A stretch of 64,000 nucleotides of DNA, taken from positions 72,965,188-73,029,187 of the forward strand of contig CM055278.1 in NCBI GenBank assembly GCA_029237695.1, written 5' to 3'. Both the position numbers and the translations under genes were made by a program. Shown one piece after another: positions 10,150-22,578 of the stretch. The stretch's first letter is position 1. Each line of letters opens with the position of its first letter. The notes beneath the pieces are model-generated. The model saw only the letters and a list, made by a program, of their open reading frames with translations. It was not told the origin of the DNA and ran no database searches. The DNA comes from Conchocele bisecta. Lineage: Eukaryota > Mollusca > Bivalvia > Lucinida > Thyasiridae.

Positions 10150-10440
10150 GGTCCTAGTGACCTTGATATTTGGCGGTCAGATGTGTGTCGTATGCAACAC
10201 AAAGCACCATCTCGAGACACATATTGTGGCCAAATGTTATCAAAATCGGTGAACCGGTACATAAGTCATGGAATAAATAAAAAAACAATTTAACGCATTT
10301 GCCTTACAAGCAAGGTGAACATATGTCCTCAGTGACCTTGACCATGAGCATTCAGACGAGGGTCGTATGCAAAACGAATCATCACACCTAGACACATTGT
10401 GGCCAAATATTATCTAAATCGGTGAAGTGGTTCATAAGTG
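10150..10440 (+). repeat. Two-copy direct repeat (GTGACCTTGA ... TTGTGGCCAAAT)
   Basis: Unit 1 (from 10150) and unit 2 (from 10325) each contain AGTGACCTTGA, GTCGTATGCAA, GACACA...TTGTGGCCAAAT, AAATCGGTGAA and CATAAGT. Confidence 0.7.
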
Positions 10441-10510
10441 ATTGAAAAATGAAATGTAATAACGTACGTACCTACGTACGTACGTTATTACATTTCATTT
10501 TTCAATCACT
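10437..10510. repeat. 74-bp near-perfect palindrome
   Basis: AGTGATTGAAAAATGAAATG and its reverse complement flank a CGTACGTAC-rich centre at 10473/10474. Only one base pair near the centre is mismatched. It begins inside the last bases of the preceding direct repeat. Confidence 0.9.
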
Positions 10511-10514
10511 AACG

Positions 10515-10700
10515 CACTAATGCTTTATCCCCGCTTGTCTACTGGCGAGTGGATAAGAAATACATATTCTCTAAATACATATACTGGTTCATTAACTGCA
10601 TCGCGACCAGCATATTCCACGATCAGACTGTACGGGCCGGTCTGGGTGTACGCTGGTCACAGGAAAAATAAACACGGTTGTTTCCGAGCAGTCTCAATAT
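10515..10700. repeat. Repeat I-related scrap
   Basis: GCGACCAGCATATTCCACG, GATCAGACTGTACGGGCC and TACGCTGGTCACAGG recall the repeat I core in decayed form. Confidence 0.4.
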
Positions 10701-10965
10701 CGTAATGGCAAATCTAATACATTTATCTTTATGTCGATTAATGGAACCTTTAAACGAAACAGGAATAGTTTAGAAATTCGTTAAAAGTACAGCATTTAAA
10801 GGGACTTTGTCTCAGATCTACACAGAAAGAGATGAAACAAATTAGTGAAAACATATTTTAATTAAATACATTGGTACTGGAAAATAATTATCGTTGCGAA
10901 CACTAGTTCTTATGCTTTTCGTATAAATACATTATTTTTAATAGTTAAACTAGTAACCATTTCAC

Positions 10966-11142
10966 AACACCATGTTAACAGCACAACACCATGTTAACAG
11001 CACAACACCATGTTAACAGCACAACACCATGTTAACAGCACAACACCATGTTAACAGCACAACACAGCACAACACCATGTTAACAGCACAACACCATGTT
11101 AACAGCACAACACCATGTTAACAGCACAACACCATGTTAACA
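10966..11142 (+). repeat. 19-bp tandem repeat
   Basis: Unit CACAACACCATGTTAACAG, about nine near-identical copies with one truncated unit (CACAACACAG) near 11060. The unit contains GTTAAC. Confidence 0.95.
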
Positions 11143-11154
11143 GATGTTTCCTAA

Positions 11155-11362
11155 TGGTACGTGCAGCCCGGATTTTTTCCTGGTTCCACAAATCGTTTTG
11201 ACTTCGTTTTTCGTATCTATCATGTCACGGTTAAACCAACAGAAAGCCGGGTATTTAAACGTAACTGACTTTTTCACTTTCGAGAACAACAACGGATAAT
11301 CAATCACTGTGTTTTCCATTCGTTTTCGTTTGTTTCGTTCAACTAAATATTCGCTGAACATT
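11155..11362. mobile_element. Repeat F fragment
   Basis: It carries GCCCGGATTTTTTCCTGGTT, CCACAAATCGTTTTGAC and, at the other end, CATTCGTTTTCGTTTGTTTCG then ATATTCGCTGAACATTTAC. It directly follows the 19-bp array. Confidence 0.65.
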
Positions 11363-11631
11363 TACAACAACGCGGCACCAACTGTAAGACCATAACCCTC
11401 GAAACCCAGAGTTTCCGATATTATAAGATATGTTTGAACCTAAGATAACATGTATCAAATGATTAGTAAGAAAAATATTAGTTGGGAGTAGATTTCATGA
11501 GTCACGTGCCGTTCGTAACTAGGCTATATGTGAAATATTTTATTTTGTGTGAAGTGTTATGTACAATACCACTTTCAGGACGAAGTTTCCAGTAGATAGA
11601 CTAAGTCAATTACAATAAATAGAAGATATTA

Positions 11632-12062
11632 TGTATGATCACGTGGTACTAACAACAACAACAAGTACTGAAAGTTCCAGAATCCATCCCATTCAAAGTA
11701 CATGTACGTATTCTTTTATATTGTCCTTATTACGTAACGGATTTTGATGAAATATGGCGCATAAACGTGTCTTGTTAAGCTGCATTTGGTGGTCTCTGTA
11801 CTTTTTCCCAAACTTATGTTGCTTTTGCGAAGAATCGATTTCCGTGTCGGTAGACACGTAAATCGATTCTTCACAAAAACGACATAAGTCTGTGCCGAAC
11901 TCCCTGGACGACCAAATGCAGCTCGCGAAGACGCGTTTGCTGCTCCATATTTCATCAAAATCCGTTTCATATTAAGGAAAATATCAAAAAATACTTAATT
12001 TGGAGTGGGCAATATTTCAACACTTTCAGCTAATGTTGTTGTTATAACCACGTGATCATGCA
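11632..12062. mobile_element. Repeat J (palindromic MITE)
   Basis: It has ends TGTATGATCACGTGGTA and AACCACGTGATCATGCA. The inner arms carry TTTTGATGAAATATGGCGC and its mirror, and the centre has AAGAATCGATTTCCGTG / CACGTAAATCGATTCTT. A second copy is near 63170-63545. Confidence 0.85.
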
Positions 12063-12104
12063 CCTTGTTAGTTACAATCGATTGCAGATAATATATACAT
12101 TGTA

Positions 12105-15100
12105 GTGTCTATTATGTTAAATATTGGACAACATGAGACGCTAACGCTGTCTATTCTGTTAAATATTGGACAGCATGAGGCGCTAACGCTGTCTATTATG
12201 TTAAATAATGGACAACATGAGGGTTAGGGTTAGGGTTAGGGTTAGGGTTAGGGTTAGGTTTATTCTGTTAAATATTGGACAACATGAGGCACTAACGCTG
12301 TCTATTTTGTTAAATATTGGACAACATGAGGCACTAACGCTGTCTATTTCTGTTAAATATTGGACAACATGAGGCACTAACGCTGTCTATTATGTTAAAT
12401 ATTGGACAGCATGAGGCGCTAACGCTGTCTATTCTGTTAAATATTGGACAGCATGAGGCACTAACGCTGTCTATTCTGTTAAATATTGGACAGCATGAGG
12501 CGCTAACGCTGTCTATTCTGTTAAATATTGGACAACATGAGGCACTAACGCTGTCTATTATGTTAAATATTGGACAACATGAGGCACTAACGCTGTCTAT
12601 TCTGTTAAATATTGGACAACATGAGGCGCTAACGCTGTCTATTCTGTTAAATATTGGACAACATGAGGCGCTAACGCTGTCTATTTTGGTTAAAATATTT
12701 GACAAAACATAGGCACTAACGCTGTCTATTTCTGTTAAATATGACAACATGAGGCGCTAATCGCTGTCTATTGTTGTTAAATAATTTGGACAACATGAGG
12801 CACTAACGCTGTCTATTTGTTAAAAATAAGTGGACAACATGAGGCACTAACGCTGGCTAATTCCTGTTAAAATTGACAACTGAGGCGCTTACGCTGTCCT
12901 ATTTTCGTATAATTGGAACAGGCTGAGGCAACTAACGCTGTCTATTCCTTGTTAAATTTGGACAGGCAATAGGCACAACGCTGTCTATTTTAAATGTTTA
13001 AATAATGGACCAAAGCATGAGGCCGCAACGCTGTCCTATTATTGTTTAAAATAATTGGACACCACATGAGGCGGCTAACCGCTTGCTGAAATTTGTTAAA
13101 TAGATTGAACAAACGATGAGGCCCTAACTGCTGTTCCTATTTTGTAAATTAAATAGGACAACATGACGCACTAACGCAAGTCTATTCTTTTTAAATAATT
13201 GGAAACAAAGACAAGAGGCAACTAACGCTGTCTAAATTCTGTTAAATATTGGAAACAACATGAGCTCTGACCAAAGTCTAATTTCTTGTTAAAGGAAATT
13301 AATGGACAAACACAGCAATGAGGCACTAACGCAAGACTATAATTAACTATTGGACACATGAGGCGCTACGAGCTGGTTTTTGGAAAATATGTTTGTTAGA
13401 AATATTGGACAACTCCAAATGTAGAAAGGGCAACTACGTGGTTGCTATTGTTTGCAATTAAGGAACTCTCGCATGAGGGCGCAAATAACGCGCGTGGTTG
13501 TATTTTGTTTAAAGAATATTGGACTGGATACAATCATGAGGCGTTTAACGCAAAGGGTTCGTTTTGGTCGCGTAATTTTTGTTATTTGGAAATATTGGGA
13601 AACAGAGGTCGCGTTTTCTGTTATATGGACATAAAGGACGCCTCTGTTCTTTTTTTGTTTAAAATGGAGGCGTTAAACGCTGTTTCTATGTTAAAATTAT
13701 TTGGGAGGCGTTAGCTGTCTATTTTGTTAAATATTTGGGAGGCGTTAACCTGTCTTTTTGTTAATATTTCAAGGGGGTTATCGCTGTTATTGTTAAAAAT
13801 TAATTTGGCACATGAAGGCGCCTTTTTAGGCTGCTTGATAATGTTAAATAAATTTTGGGACCAACATGAAGGCGCTAAACGCTGTCTATTTTATGTTAAA
13901 TATTGGACTACAATGAAGGCATAACGATTACAAATGAGGCTAACGCTGTCTTTTTTTATATTGGACAGCATGAGGCCTACGCTGTCTTTTTTAGTTAAAT
14001 ATTTGGAACAGAGGCGCTAAACGCTGTCTATTTTTGTTAAATTTTTGGACAGGCATGAGCGCTTAACCCGCTGTTTAATATTTTGTTTTATTGGACTGCA
14101 TGAGGCGTTAACGCTGTCTATGTTATTGGAGGCGTTACGCTGGTCTATTCTGTTAAATTATTTGATGGCGTTAATGCTGTTCTATTTGGTTAAATATTTG
14201 AGGCGAACGCTGAAAAAACATTCTGTTATATTTTGGAGGCGTAAACGTGTCTATTTTGTTATGGAACAAATGAAAGGCGCTAACGCTGGTCTATTTGTTT
14301 AAATTATTGGACACTTGAGGGCACCTGAAGTCTATTATTGTTTAAAATTATTGGAACTTACTGAGGCCTAACCGCTGTCTAATTAGATGTTGTTTTAAAT
14401 AATGGACTAACAGTTGAGGCGGAATAAAGCTGTCTATTCTGTTTTAAAATATTGGACTTCTTGAGGCTAACCGCTGTCTTATTTGTGTTAAATTTTTTGG
14501 ACAACATGAGGCGCTTAAACGCTGTTCATTATGTTAAACTATGGACCATTGACACTAACGCTGTCTATTATGTTATATATTGGCAACATGAAGGCGCTAA
14601 ACGCTGTTCAGATTCTTGTTAATTATTGGACAACATTTGAGGGCTAACGTGTCTATTATGTTAAAATTATTGGAACACATGAGGCGTAACGCGTGTTCTA
14701 TTCTGTTAATTATTGGGAACTAAAAATATTGAGGCGCTAAGTTGGACGCGCGTGTTTATTATGTTCAAAGAGGTAATTGGACGAATCTGAGGCGCTTTAC
14801 GCTGTCTTTATGGCATTGTTAATAAATTATATTGGACAACATGAAGGCGCTAAACGTGTTATTCTGTTAAATATTATTGGACCCTAATTGAGGGCAAACT
14901 ATCGCTGTCTATTTGTTTATATTATTGGAGGCGCTATATTGAAAGGCAACTAAGCTGTCATATTTGTTTAAATATTTGGACAAATTGAGGCCTAACGCTG
15001 TTTATTTTGTTAAATTATTGGACAAACATGAGGCTAACGCTTGTTTTAAATTGTTAAATATTGGACAACATGAGGCCTAACGCTTGTCTATTTATTTAAT

Positions 15101-18100
15101 TATTTGGAGAACAATGAGGTTGGCCTAACGCTGTCTATTTGTTAATTATTTGGACAACATGAGGCGCAACCGTGTCAATTCTGTTTAATTATTGGACAAT
15201 CATGAGGCGCTAACCTGTCTATTTTTAAAAATATGGACAATGAGGCGCCTAAACGCTGTTCTATTTTGTTAAATATTGGACAGCATTGAGGGCGCTAACC
15301 GCTGTCTATTTTGTTTATATTGGAAACATACGCATTTCGTGTCTATTTTTTTAAATATTGGACAGCATGAGGCCACTAAACGCTGTCTTTTTTTGTTATA
15401 TTGGACAGGCATGCGGCTAAAACGTGTTATTTTGTTAAATATTGGAACAACATGAGGCATAACGCTGTCTATTTTGTTAAATTTGGACGCATGAGGCTGC
15501 TAACGCTGTCTATTTGTTAAATTATTGGACACATGAGGCGTAACGCTGTCTTTTTTAATTTTGTTAATATTAAATATTTGGACACAGTGAGGCAACCGGC
15601 CGCTAACGCTGTCTATTTTGTTAAATAATTGGCGATCAGCCATGAGGCGCTAACGCTGTTCTATTTTGTTTAAATATTTGGACGTTACGCTGCTAATCTT
15701 TTGTTAATAATTTGAGGCGATTAACGCTGTCTTTTTAATTTTTTAAATATTTGAGGCGTAACGTGTCTATTGTTAGAAATTGCGCTTGACGCTTCTTTTC
15801 TGTTAAATATTTGGACACATGAGGCCTAACCTGTCTTTTATGTAAATAATTTTGAAAACAAACTCATGAAAGGCGCTAACGATGGTGGTCTATCTGTTAA
15901 ATATTGAAAACAAAATGAGGCGCTACGTGTTATTCTGTTAAATTATTGGAAACTTGAGGCGCTAACGCTGTCTATTATTGTTAAATATTGGACATGAGGG
16001 GGGGGGGGGCCTAACGCTGTCTATTTGTTAATATTGGACAACATGAGGCCTACCTGTTATTTTTGTTAAATATTGGAACATCATTGAGGCGCTTAACGTG
16101 TCTATTCTGTTAAATTATTGGCCATGAGGCGCAACCGCTGTCTAATTATGTAAATATTGGACAGCACTGTCGTATCGCTGTCTACTGTTAAATATTGGAC
16201 AACATGGGCCTAAGCTGGTTCTATTATGTTAAATATAAAAATTTATTGGACACATGAGGTCGGCTAACGGCTGTCTTATTATGTTAAATATTGGAAACAC
16301 AAATGAGGGCGCTAACGCTGGCTATTCTGTTAAAACTATGGGGACAACATTGAGGCCTAACGCCTGTTATGTTTAAAATATTTTGGCCAAACATGGGCAC
16401 TAACGCTGTCCTATTATGTTCTAATTATTTGGGACAATAAATGAAGGCTTCAAATACGCTTGGTCTTTATGTTAAAACTTATTGACTAATGAGGCGTAAC
16501 GCTGTCTATTTGTTAAATATTGGACAACATGAGGCGCTAACGCTGGTTTATTGGTCAAAAATTTTCATCGAACTACATGAGGGCTAACGCTGTCTACTTT
16601 TGTTAAATAATTGGACAACATGAGGCGCTAAACGCTGTTTAAATTATTTTGTTAAATATTGGACAAAATGAGGCTCGCTCGCTGTTATTATTGTTAAAAC
16701 TATTGGACTTACAGAGGCGCTAACGCTGTCTTACTTCTTGTTAAAATATTGGACACATGAGGCGCTAACGCTGTCTATTGTTAATATTGGACAACATGAG
16801 GCGCTAACGTGTCTATTTTCTGTTAAATATTTTGGAAACAACCAATGAGGCGCTAACGCTGTCTTTTTTATTATGTTAAATATTGGACAACATGGTAGGG
16901 GGGCGGCTAAACGCTGTTATTCTGTTTATAATTTTAATTTGGAGGAATCCAAATGGGCGTAACGCTGTCTATTTGTTAAATAATTGGGACAACATGAGGC
17001 TTTACCGTTTCTGGTTAAATATTGGGACAACATGAGGCGCTAACGCTGCTATTTGTTAAATATTGGAACATGAGGCAATAACGCTGTTTCTGTTATATTT
17101 TGGACAACATGAGGTTGCTAACGCTGTTTTTCTGGTTACCAATATTGGGTTACTAACTTCGAAGGCGCTACGCTGATATTATGTTAAATATTGGACAAAT
17201 GAAGGTTGCTAAACGCTGTCTATTCTGTTAAATATTGGCAACTTGAGGCGCTAACGCTGTCTATTTGTTATTATTGGACAGCATGAGGCGCTAACCTGTC
17301 TATTTTTAAAATATTTGGACAAAACATGAGGGCCTACGCTGTCTTTTTTGTTTATTTATTGGCACAATGAGGCGCTACGCTGTCTTTTAATTTTGTTAAA
17401 TATTATCTTGCAACATGAAAGGAAAATAACGCTGTTCTTTTTTTGTTAAATATTGACAAGCATTGGAGCAAAACCTACGCTGGTTTTTATTTTGTTAAAT
17501 ATTGGACAAATGTAGCGGCGCTAGAAATGCATGGTCGTATTTTGTTAAATATTTGGGACAACATGAAGGCCTAACGCTGTCTTAATTGGTTCTACTACTT
17601 GAAAAGGTCTTGAGGCGCTACGCTGTTCTTTATTTTGTTATATTGGACAACATGAGGCGTACGCTGTCTTATTTTTTTTAAATTTTGGACCAAGATTGAG
17701 GGCGCTAACGCTGTTCTATTTTGTTAAATATTTGGAGGCGTTAATCGCTGTTCTATTCTTTGTTTAAATATATTTAGAGGCGGCTTAAGCTGTCTATTTT
17801 GTTTATATTTGGAAAACTGACGAAGCTGTCCATCTTTGTTTGTTAAGGAAATGGGAAGGCGGTAATTCGCAACGGGCGCTCGCTATTTTTGTTATATTGA
17901 CAACATGAGGCGCTACAGAAGGCGGATGTCTTTTTCCATTATTGGGTCGCTAATTAAGTTGTGGAACTGGAGGACAATTAGTTTTAAATTTTGGCCGATC
18001 AGCTAAGTCTTTATTTGTTAAATATTGGACTAACATGAGGGCTCCTACGGAAACAACAAGAAAGGCCTAACCGCTGTCATAAATATTGGAAAACATGAAG

Positions 18101-19944
18101 GCTGAGGGCGCTACCGCTGTCTAGTTTGTTAAATATTGGACAACATGGAGGGCGCTTAACGCTGTCTATTTTGTTAAATATTATTTGGACAAGCATGTGG
18201 GCCGCTACGCGGTTCATTTGTTTGCAAAATTGAACGCAGCATTGAGGCGCTTAAGCCGTCTATTTTAAAATTTTAAATTAATCTTTGAGGCGGTTACGCT
18301 GTCTTGTTTCTGTTAATATTTTGAGGCGTTAATGTTCTGTCTATTTTGGTAAAATATTTGAGGCGTTAAACGCTGGTCCATTCTGTTAAAATTATTTGAG
18401 GCGTTAACGCTGTCTATTTTTAAATAAATTAGATTGGACGCTCACAATGAGGCGCTAACGTGTCTATTATGTTAAATATTGGACAACATGAGGGCTACGC
18501 TGCTATTGTTAAAATATTGACCTTGAGGCATAACGCTGTCTATTTTATGTTAAATATTGGACAACTTGAGGCGCTACGGCTGTCTATTTTCTTTTATTAG
18601 TTGGACAACATGGGCTTTTGTAATCGCTGTTCTATTCTTTTTGTTATATTTGGGGAACAACCAAAATTTGAGGCGTAAGTGTCTATTTTGTTAAATTATT
18701 GTGGGACGAAAAGAGGGCACTAAAGAACGCTGTCTATTATGTTAAATATTTGGACAAACATGGGCGCTAACGCTGTTTTTTTATTTCAAATATTGGGACA
18801 ACTGAGGCGCTAACGCTGTCTATTATGTTAAATATTGGACAGCATTGAGGGCGCTAACGCTGTCCTTCTGTTTTATTCTGGACAAACATGAGGCGCTAAC
18901 GTGTTTATTTGTTAAATATTGGACATGAGGCCTTAACGTGTCTATTATGTTAAATTATTGGAAACATTGGAGGCGTAACGTGTCTATTCGCTGTAAATAT
19001 TGGAAACAAACATGAGGGGCACTAACGCTGTCTTTTTATATTGTTACATATTGATCAACATGAGGCACTAACGCTGTCTATTATGTTTAAATATTGGACA
19101 AACATGAGGCGCTAACGCTGTCTGATTTTTCATTGTTAACATTGGACATGCTATTTTGAGGCGACTATTAACGGCTCGTCATATTCTGTTTAAATATTGG
19201 ATTGGCAACATGAGGCACTAACGCTGTCTATTATGTTTAAATATTGGACAAATATTCTATGAGGCACTAACGCTGTCTAGTTATTATTGTAAAAAATCAA
19301 ATTGACTCAAATATTGATGGCAGCTATACGCTGTCCTTTTATGTTTAAAAATATTGGACAACATGAGGGGCGTTACGCTGTTATTCTGTTAAAATATTAT
19401 TCACATGAGGCGCTAACGCTGTCTATTAGGTGTTAAATATTGGACAAAAAATGAGGCTTAACCGCTGTCTATTATGTTAAAAATTGGACAACATGAGGCG
19501 CTAAACGCTGTCTATTATGTTAAATATTGGACAATGGAGGCAGCTAAACGTGTTTTTTTTCTGTTAAAATATTTGGACAACATGAGGGTCTTAACGCTGT
19601 ATTATGTTAACATATTGGATAGAGGGATACGCTGTTATTTTAAATTTAATTTTGGACAACATGAGGGTCTAACGCTGTTTTATTTTTTTAAATATTGGCA
19701 AGCATGTCTAAACGCTTTTGTTATTTTTAAATATTGGCAAACATGAGGCGAAACGCGTATTTTGTTAAATATTGGACGCATGAGGCGCTAACGTGTTATT
19801 TTTGTTAAATTAATTGGGACAGCATGGAGGCGCCTAAAGCTGTCTATTTTGTTAAATATTGGGACAGATGAGGCGCTAACGCTGTCTATTTTGTTAAATA
19901 TTGGACAGCATGAGGCGCTAACGCTGTCTATTCATAATAGACAG
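12105..19944 (+). repeat. 42-bp satellite array, about 7.8 kb
   Basis: The unit is about 42 bp: TATTCTGTTAAATATTGG, then ACAACATGAGGCGCTAACG, then CTGTC. By length it would hold roughly 185 units. Units are clean at 12105-12680 and 19855-19934 but full of one- to few-base insertions and losses in between, including a poly-G run near 16000. The open frames on both strands (up to 138 codons at 12334-12750) exist only because 42 is a multiple of three. Confidence 0.97.
12221..12258 (+). repeat. Interstitial telomere-type repeat (TTAGGG)n
   Basis: GGG is followed by five full TTAGGG units and a partial sixth, set inside a 42-bp unit at its ATGAGG position. TTAGGG is the usual metazoan and molluscan telomere repeat (established knowledge). 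Confidence 0.95.
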
Positions 19945-20059
19945 TCCGAGTTCTATCACCCTTACTTATCAATCCTGACTCGTATATACAATGTGGTTCC
20001 GAAATACTATACAAATTTATCCTAAACTACTTGTTACTAATCTGCTTTAATACTTTATG

Positions 20060-20426
20060 TTTAAAGGCACTGTGTCTCCGATAGGCATAGAAATTGATAT
20101 TAAGAAACAATAGCTTAATTTTAGATTTGTATTTTATTTTTGAAGATAATTGTACCTATAAGTCGCATTTTGAAAAACCGTGAAACGGGGGATTGTTTAA
20201 CAAAATGCTGTGATATGGTATTATTATTGCGAAAATGCCAAATTATGTATTTCCTTGCTTATCATATATTCTGATAGCATGTACATGAATAAAATGCATG
20301 TTTTGGGGAATTTGATCAAATAAAATCGTGCGATTTATTGATATATGTAAATTACTGTGTATGAAGCGAAAAACATATTATTAGTTTGGATTTGTGACAC
20401 AATATCTGAGACGCAGTGCCTTTAAA
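20060..20426. mobile_element. Inverted-repeat element with TTTAAAGGCACTG ends
   Basis: It starts TTTAAAGGCACTGTGTCTCC and ends GAGACGCAGTGCCTTTAAA, which is the mirror with few changes. A related end may be at 10797 (TTAAAGGGACTTTGTCTCAG). Confidence 0.75.
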
Positions 20427-20662
20427 GGGGCATATCCGGATTTTTGGAGACAAAAAACTATACAAAATACATATCGAATTTCCTATCTTGTTGCGTTAGG
20501 AAAACCGATATTTATGTACCTATTTGAGTGAAAATAGAAAGAACCCAGCGGTCTTAGTATCGTCATATATCTTCAATTAAACCACTTTACACAGGGCCAT
20601 GATGAGAACACGTTTGTATTTGTTATAGTATTTATTCACAAAATCCTGATACGCCCCTTTAA
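20424..20662. mobile_element. Repeat K
   Basis: It starts AAAGGGGCATATCCGGATTT and ends ATCCTGATACGCCCCTTTAA. Internal modules GAACCCAGCGGTC and CACTTTACACAGGGCCATGA recur in all copies. It abuts the preceding element at a shared AAAG. Confidence 0.8.
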
Positions 20663-20741
20663 GCTGAACTGGAATAGTTTATAAACGCATTTAAAAGTAC
20701 GGCAGCATCGACGGTGTTCTGATATTGCCGAGGCCGCGGTT

Positions 20742-20970
20742 TTAACCCATTTCATGCTGAGGATACGCGATTTTGTTTGTGGAAAATCCTAAATATTTTC
20801 TTTATATGAGCTCAGAAATATATGTCGCGACCACCATTTGAACCGTCTCGTCGAGACGGTTCAAATGAGTGGTCACAACATATACTTTCATTAAGAAATA
20901 ACAAAAATAAAAATGAAATATTTAAAAAAGTTCATACCCATAAAGGTGTATTCCACATGTAATGGGTTAA
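20742..20970. mobile_element. Repeat L
   Basis: It has ends TTAACCCATTTCATGCTG and TGTAATGGGTTAA, with a perfect hairpin in the middle (TTTGAACCGTCTC and GAGACGGTTCAAA). Decayed tandem versions of the core lie at 43285-43605. Confidence 0.75.
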
Positions 20971-21020
20971 CATGGTTAAAGGCCGGGTTTATTGCTATCT
21001 GTTATACCGGAAGCTGATAT

Positions 21021-21246
21021 ATGGCTGTGACTAGAGAAATTGGGCGTATCGGTTTTGAGACCGGTGTAGATCTAGATCAAGCTGTTCTGCACCGTTCGAC
21101 ATTCCATCAATGAAACAACCGTCGTGCTTCTAACAAGCAATATAAATCGTTATCAGGCTACAAGAGTGCGGTCTTTGATCAAGATCTACACTGGTCACAA
21201 ATCGAATAAACCAATTTCTCCAGTCACTGCCGCATATTTACAGTTC
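21021..21246. mobile_element. Repeat I
   Basis: It runs from ATGGCTGTGACTAGAGAAAT to ATTTCTCCAGTCACTGCC, with inner GACCGGTGTAGATC / GATCTACACTGGTC. This family has several copies in the window; I associate similar text with clam genomes (recollection). Confidence 0.75.
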
Positions 21247-21310
21247 ATTCAACCATCGGTCTGATATTACAGATTTGTATCATATTTTGAACACAACAGC
21301 ATCAACAAGT

Positions 21311-21690
21311 CTAGGCGCGGATCCAGGATTTCGGGTTAGCGGGGGTGTAACTATTTTGCAATACTTGACTATATTATCGAACGAGCTATGCTCGTTCGAT
21401 AATATAGTCAAGTATTGCAAAATAGTTAGGGGGGTCCATCTACATCGCATTTCCTGCGTTCTGGCGCATTTTGGAGAAAAAATATTGACACTGTCACAGT
21501 ATGTTTAGACATGATTTTTGATTGAAAACGTTTAAATTTTGAAACAATAAGAAAACGACCGGAAAATGCAGGGAATACATGGCACTTGGCATGAAACGTG
21601 CCTTGTAACTTGTAAAAAATCTTTACTTGGCGAATTTTAGGGGGGGGGGGGGCGCGCGCCGGGTCCGTCCCCCGCTGAATCAGCCCATGA
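21311..21690 (+). mobile_element. Repeat M, with an inserted hairpin
   Basis: It starts GCGCGGATCCAGGATTTC and ends in a G-run, GCGCGCGCCGGGTCCGTCCC. A related fragment at 27590 begins GAGCGGATTTCAGGTTAGGG. The perfect palindrome at 21348-21428 lies near its left end. Confidence 0.6.
21348..21428. repeat. Perfect 81-bp hairpin palindrome
   Basis: Two 39-base arms that I find fully complementary surround a TAT loop at 21387-21389 (stem base AACTATTTTGCAATACTTGA, stem tip GAACGAGC / GCTCGTTC). Confidence 0.95.
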
Positions 21691-21765
21691 AGTCGCCTGA
21701 AACAAACTTCGCGAATTGGTAAAATAAATGTTTATAGTAATTTCCAATAACCTCCGAATGGAAGC

Positions 21766-21924
21766 ACATTTAATACACATTGTTTTAAAGGCATTCTTTT
21801 TATTACATTTTCGACGATATGGTCTTTATCAAAATAGTTTGAAACATTAGTTTCACACTATTTTGATAAAGACCATGTGGTCGAAATTTTAATGAGTGAC
21901 TTTAAAACAATGTGTATTAAATGT
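21766..21924. mobile_element. Inverted-repeat element (ATTTAATACACATTGTTTTA)
   Basis: The outer arms CATTTAATACACATTG and CAATGTGTATTAAATG are exact mirrors. The inner arms GGTCTTTATCAAAATAGT and ACTATTTTGATAAAGACC are also exact. Confidence 0.8.
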
Positions 21925-22212
21925 TTACATTTTTGAAAAATAACTTGAGTTGCAAACGCTAGCTTATTTTTGCAATTGGTGGTTGCTCAGTATATTTTAT
22001 CTTGATTAATTAAACTGGTGTCTATATTGGATTTTTTACAACTATTATATGATCATTTCACACAAGAAAACAAATATTATTTTAATGGCACTTGCATAGC
22101 GAAAATACAATACATAATAAGATAGTATTTGTAAACAAGCCATGAAACATATGCGAATTCGTTCTCCTATGACTTGCAACGCATTTTTATTTCTCGGAGT
22201 TTCTGCTGATTT

Positions 22213-22521
22213 CTACGGAGCACCGCATGGGACGTAGTTCGTTCCCACGAAATAACAATTCGTTCCCTCAAAATAACTTGTTCCCAATTTAATAATTCGT
22301 TCGCACGAATTAACAATTCGTTCCCTCAATTTAACAATTCGTTCTCACGAAATAACAATTCGTTCCCACGGGAACGAATTGTTAATTAGTGGGAACTAAT
22401 TGTTATATCGTGGGAATTAATTGTTAATTCGAGGAAACGAATTGTCATTTCGTGGGAACTTATTGTTTAATTCGCGGGAACGAATTAATAACAAAAATCC
22501 ATGTCTCCTGCGGGGTTCCGT
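22213..22521. mobile_element. Repeat N (MITE built from a short tandem repeat)
   Basis: It has ends TACGGAGCACCGCATGGGAC and GTCTCCTGCGGGGTTCCGT. Between them is a run of a roughly 20-bp unit containing AACAATTCGTTCCC, which switches to the reverse orientation (GGGAACGAATTGTTA) halfway. A second copy lacking the left end is at 42966. Confidence 0.8.
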
Positions 22522-22578
22522 TGGTTTCGTAACATTAATAGCGAGAATTTCAACTCGCTGTTACACGTGCTGCACGCC

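Noticed and set aside
10966..11142. CRISPR-like array
   Set aside because: Units are contiguous 19-mers without spacers, and the genome is animal; the same applies to the other arrays.
12334..12750. 138-codon minus and 106-codon plus ORFs
   Set aside because: Both are the 42-bp satellite translated; the unit is a multiple of three, which keeps frames open.
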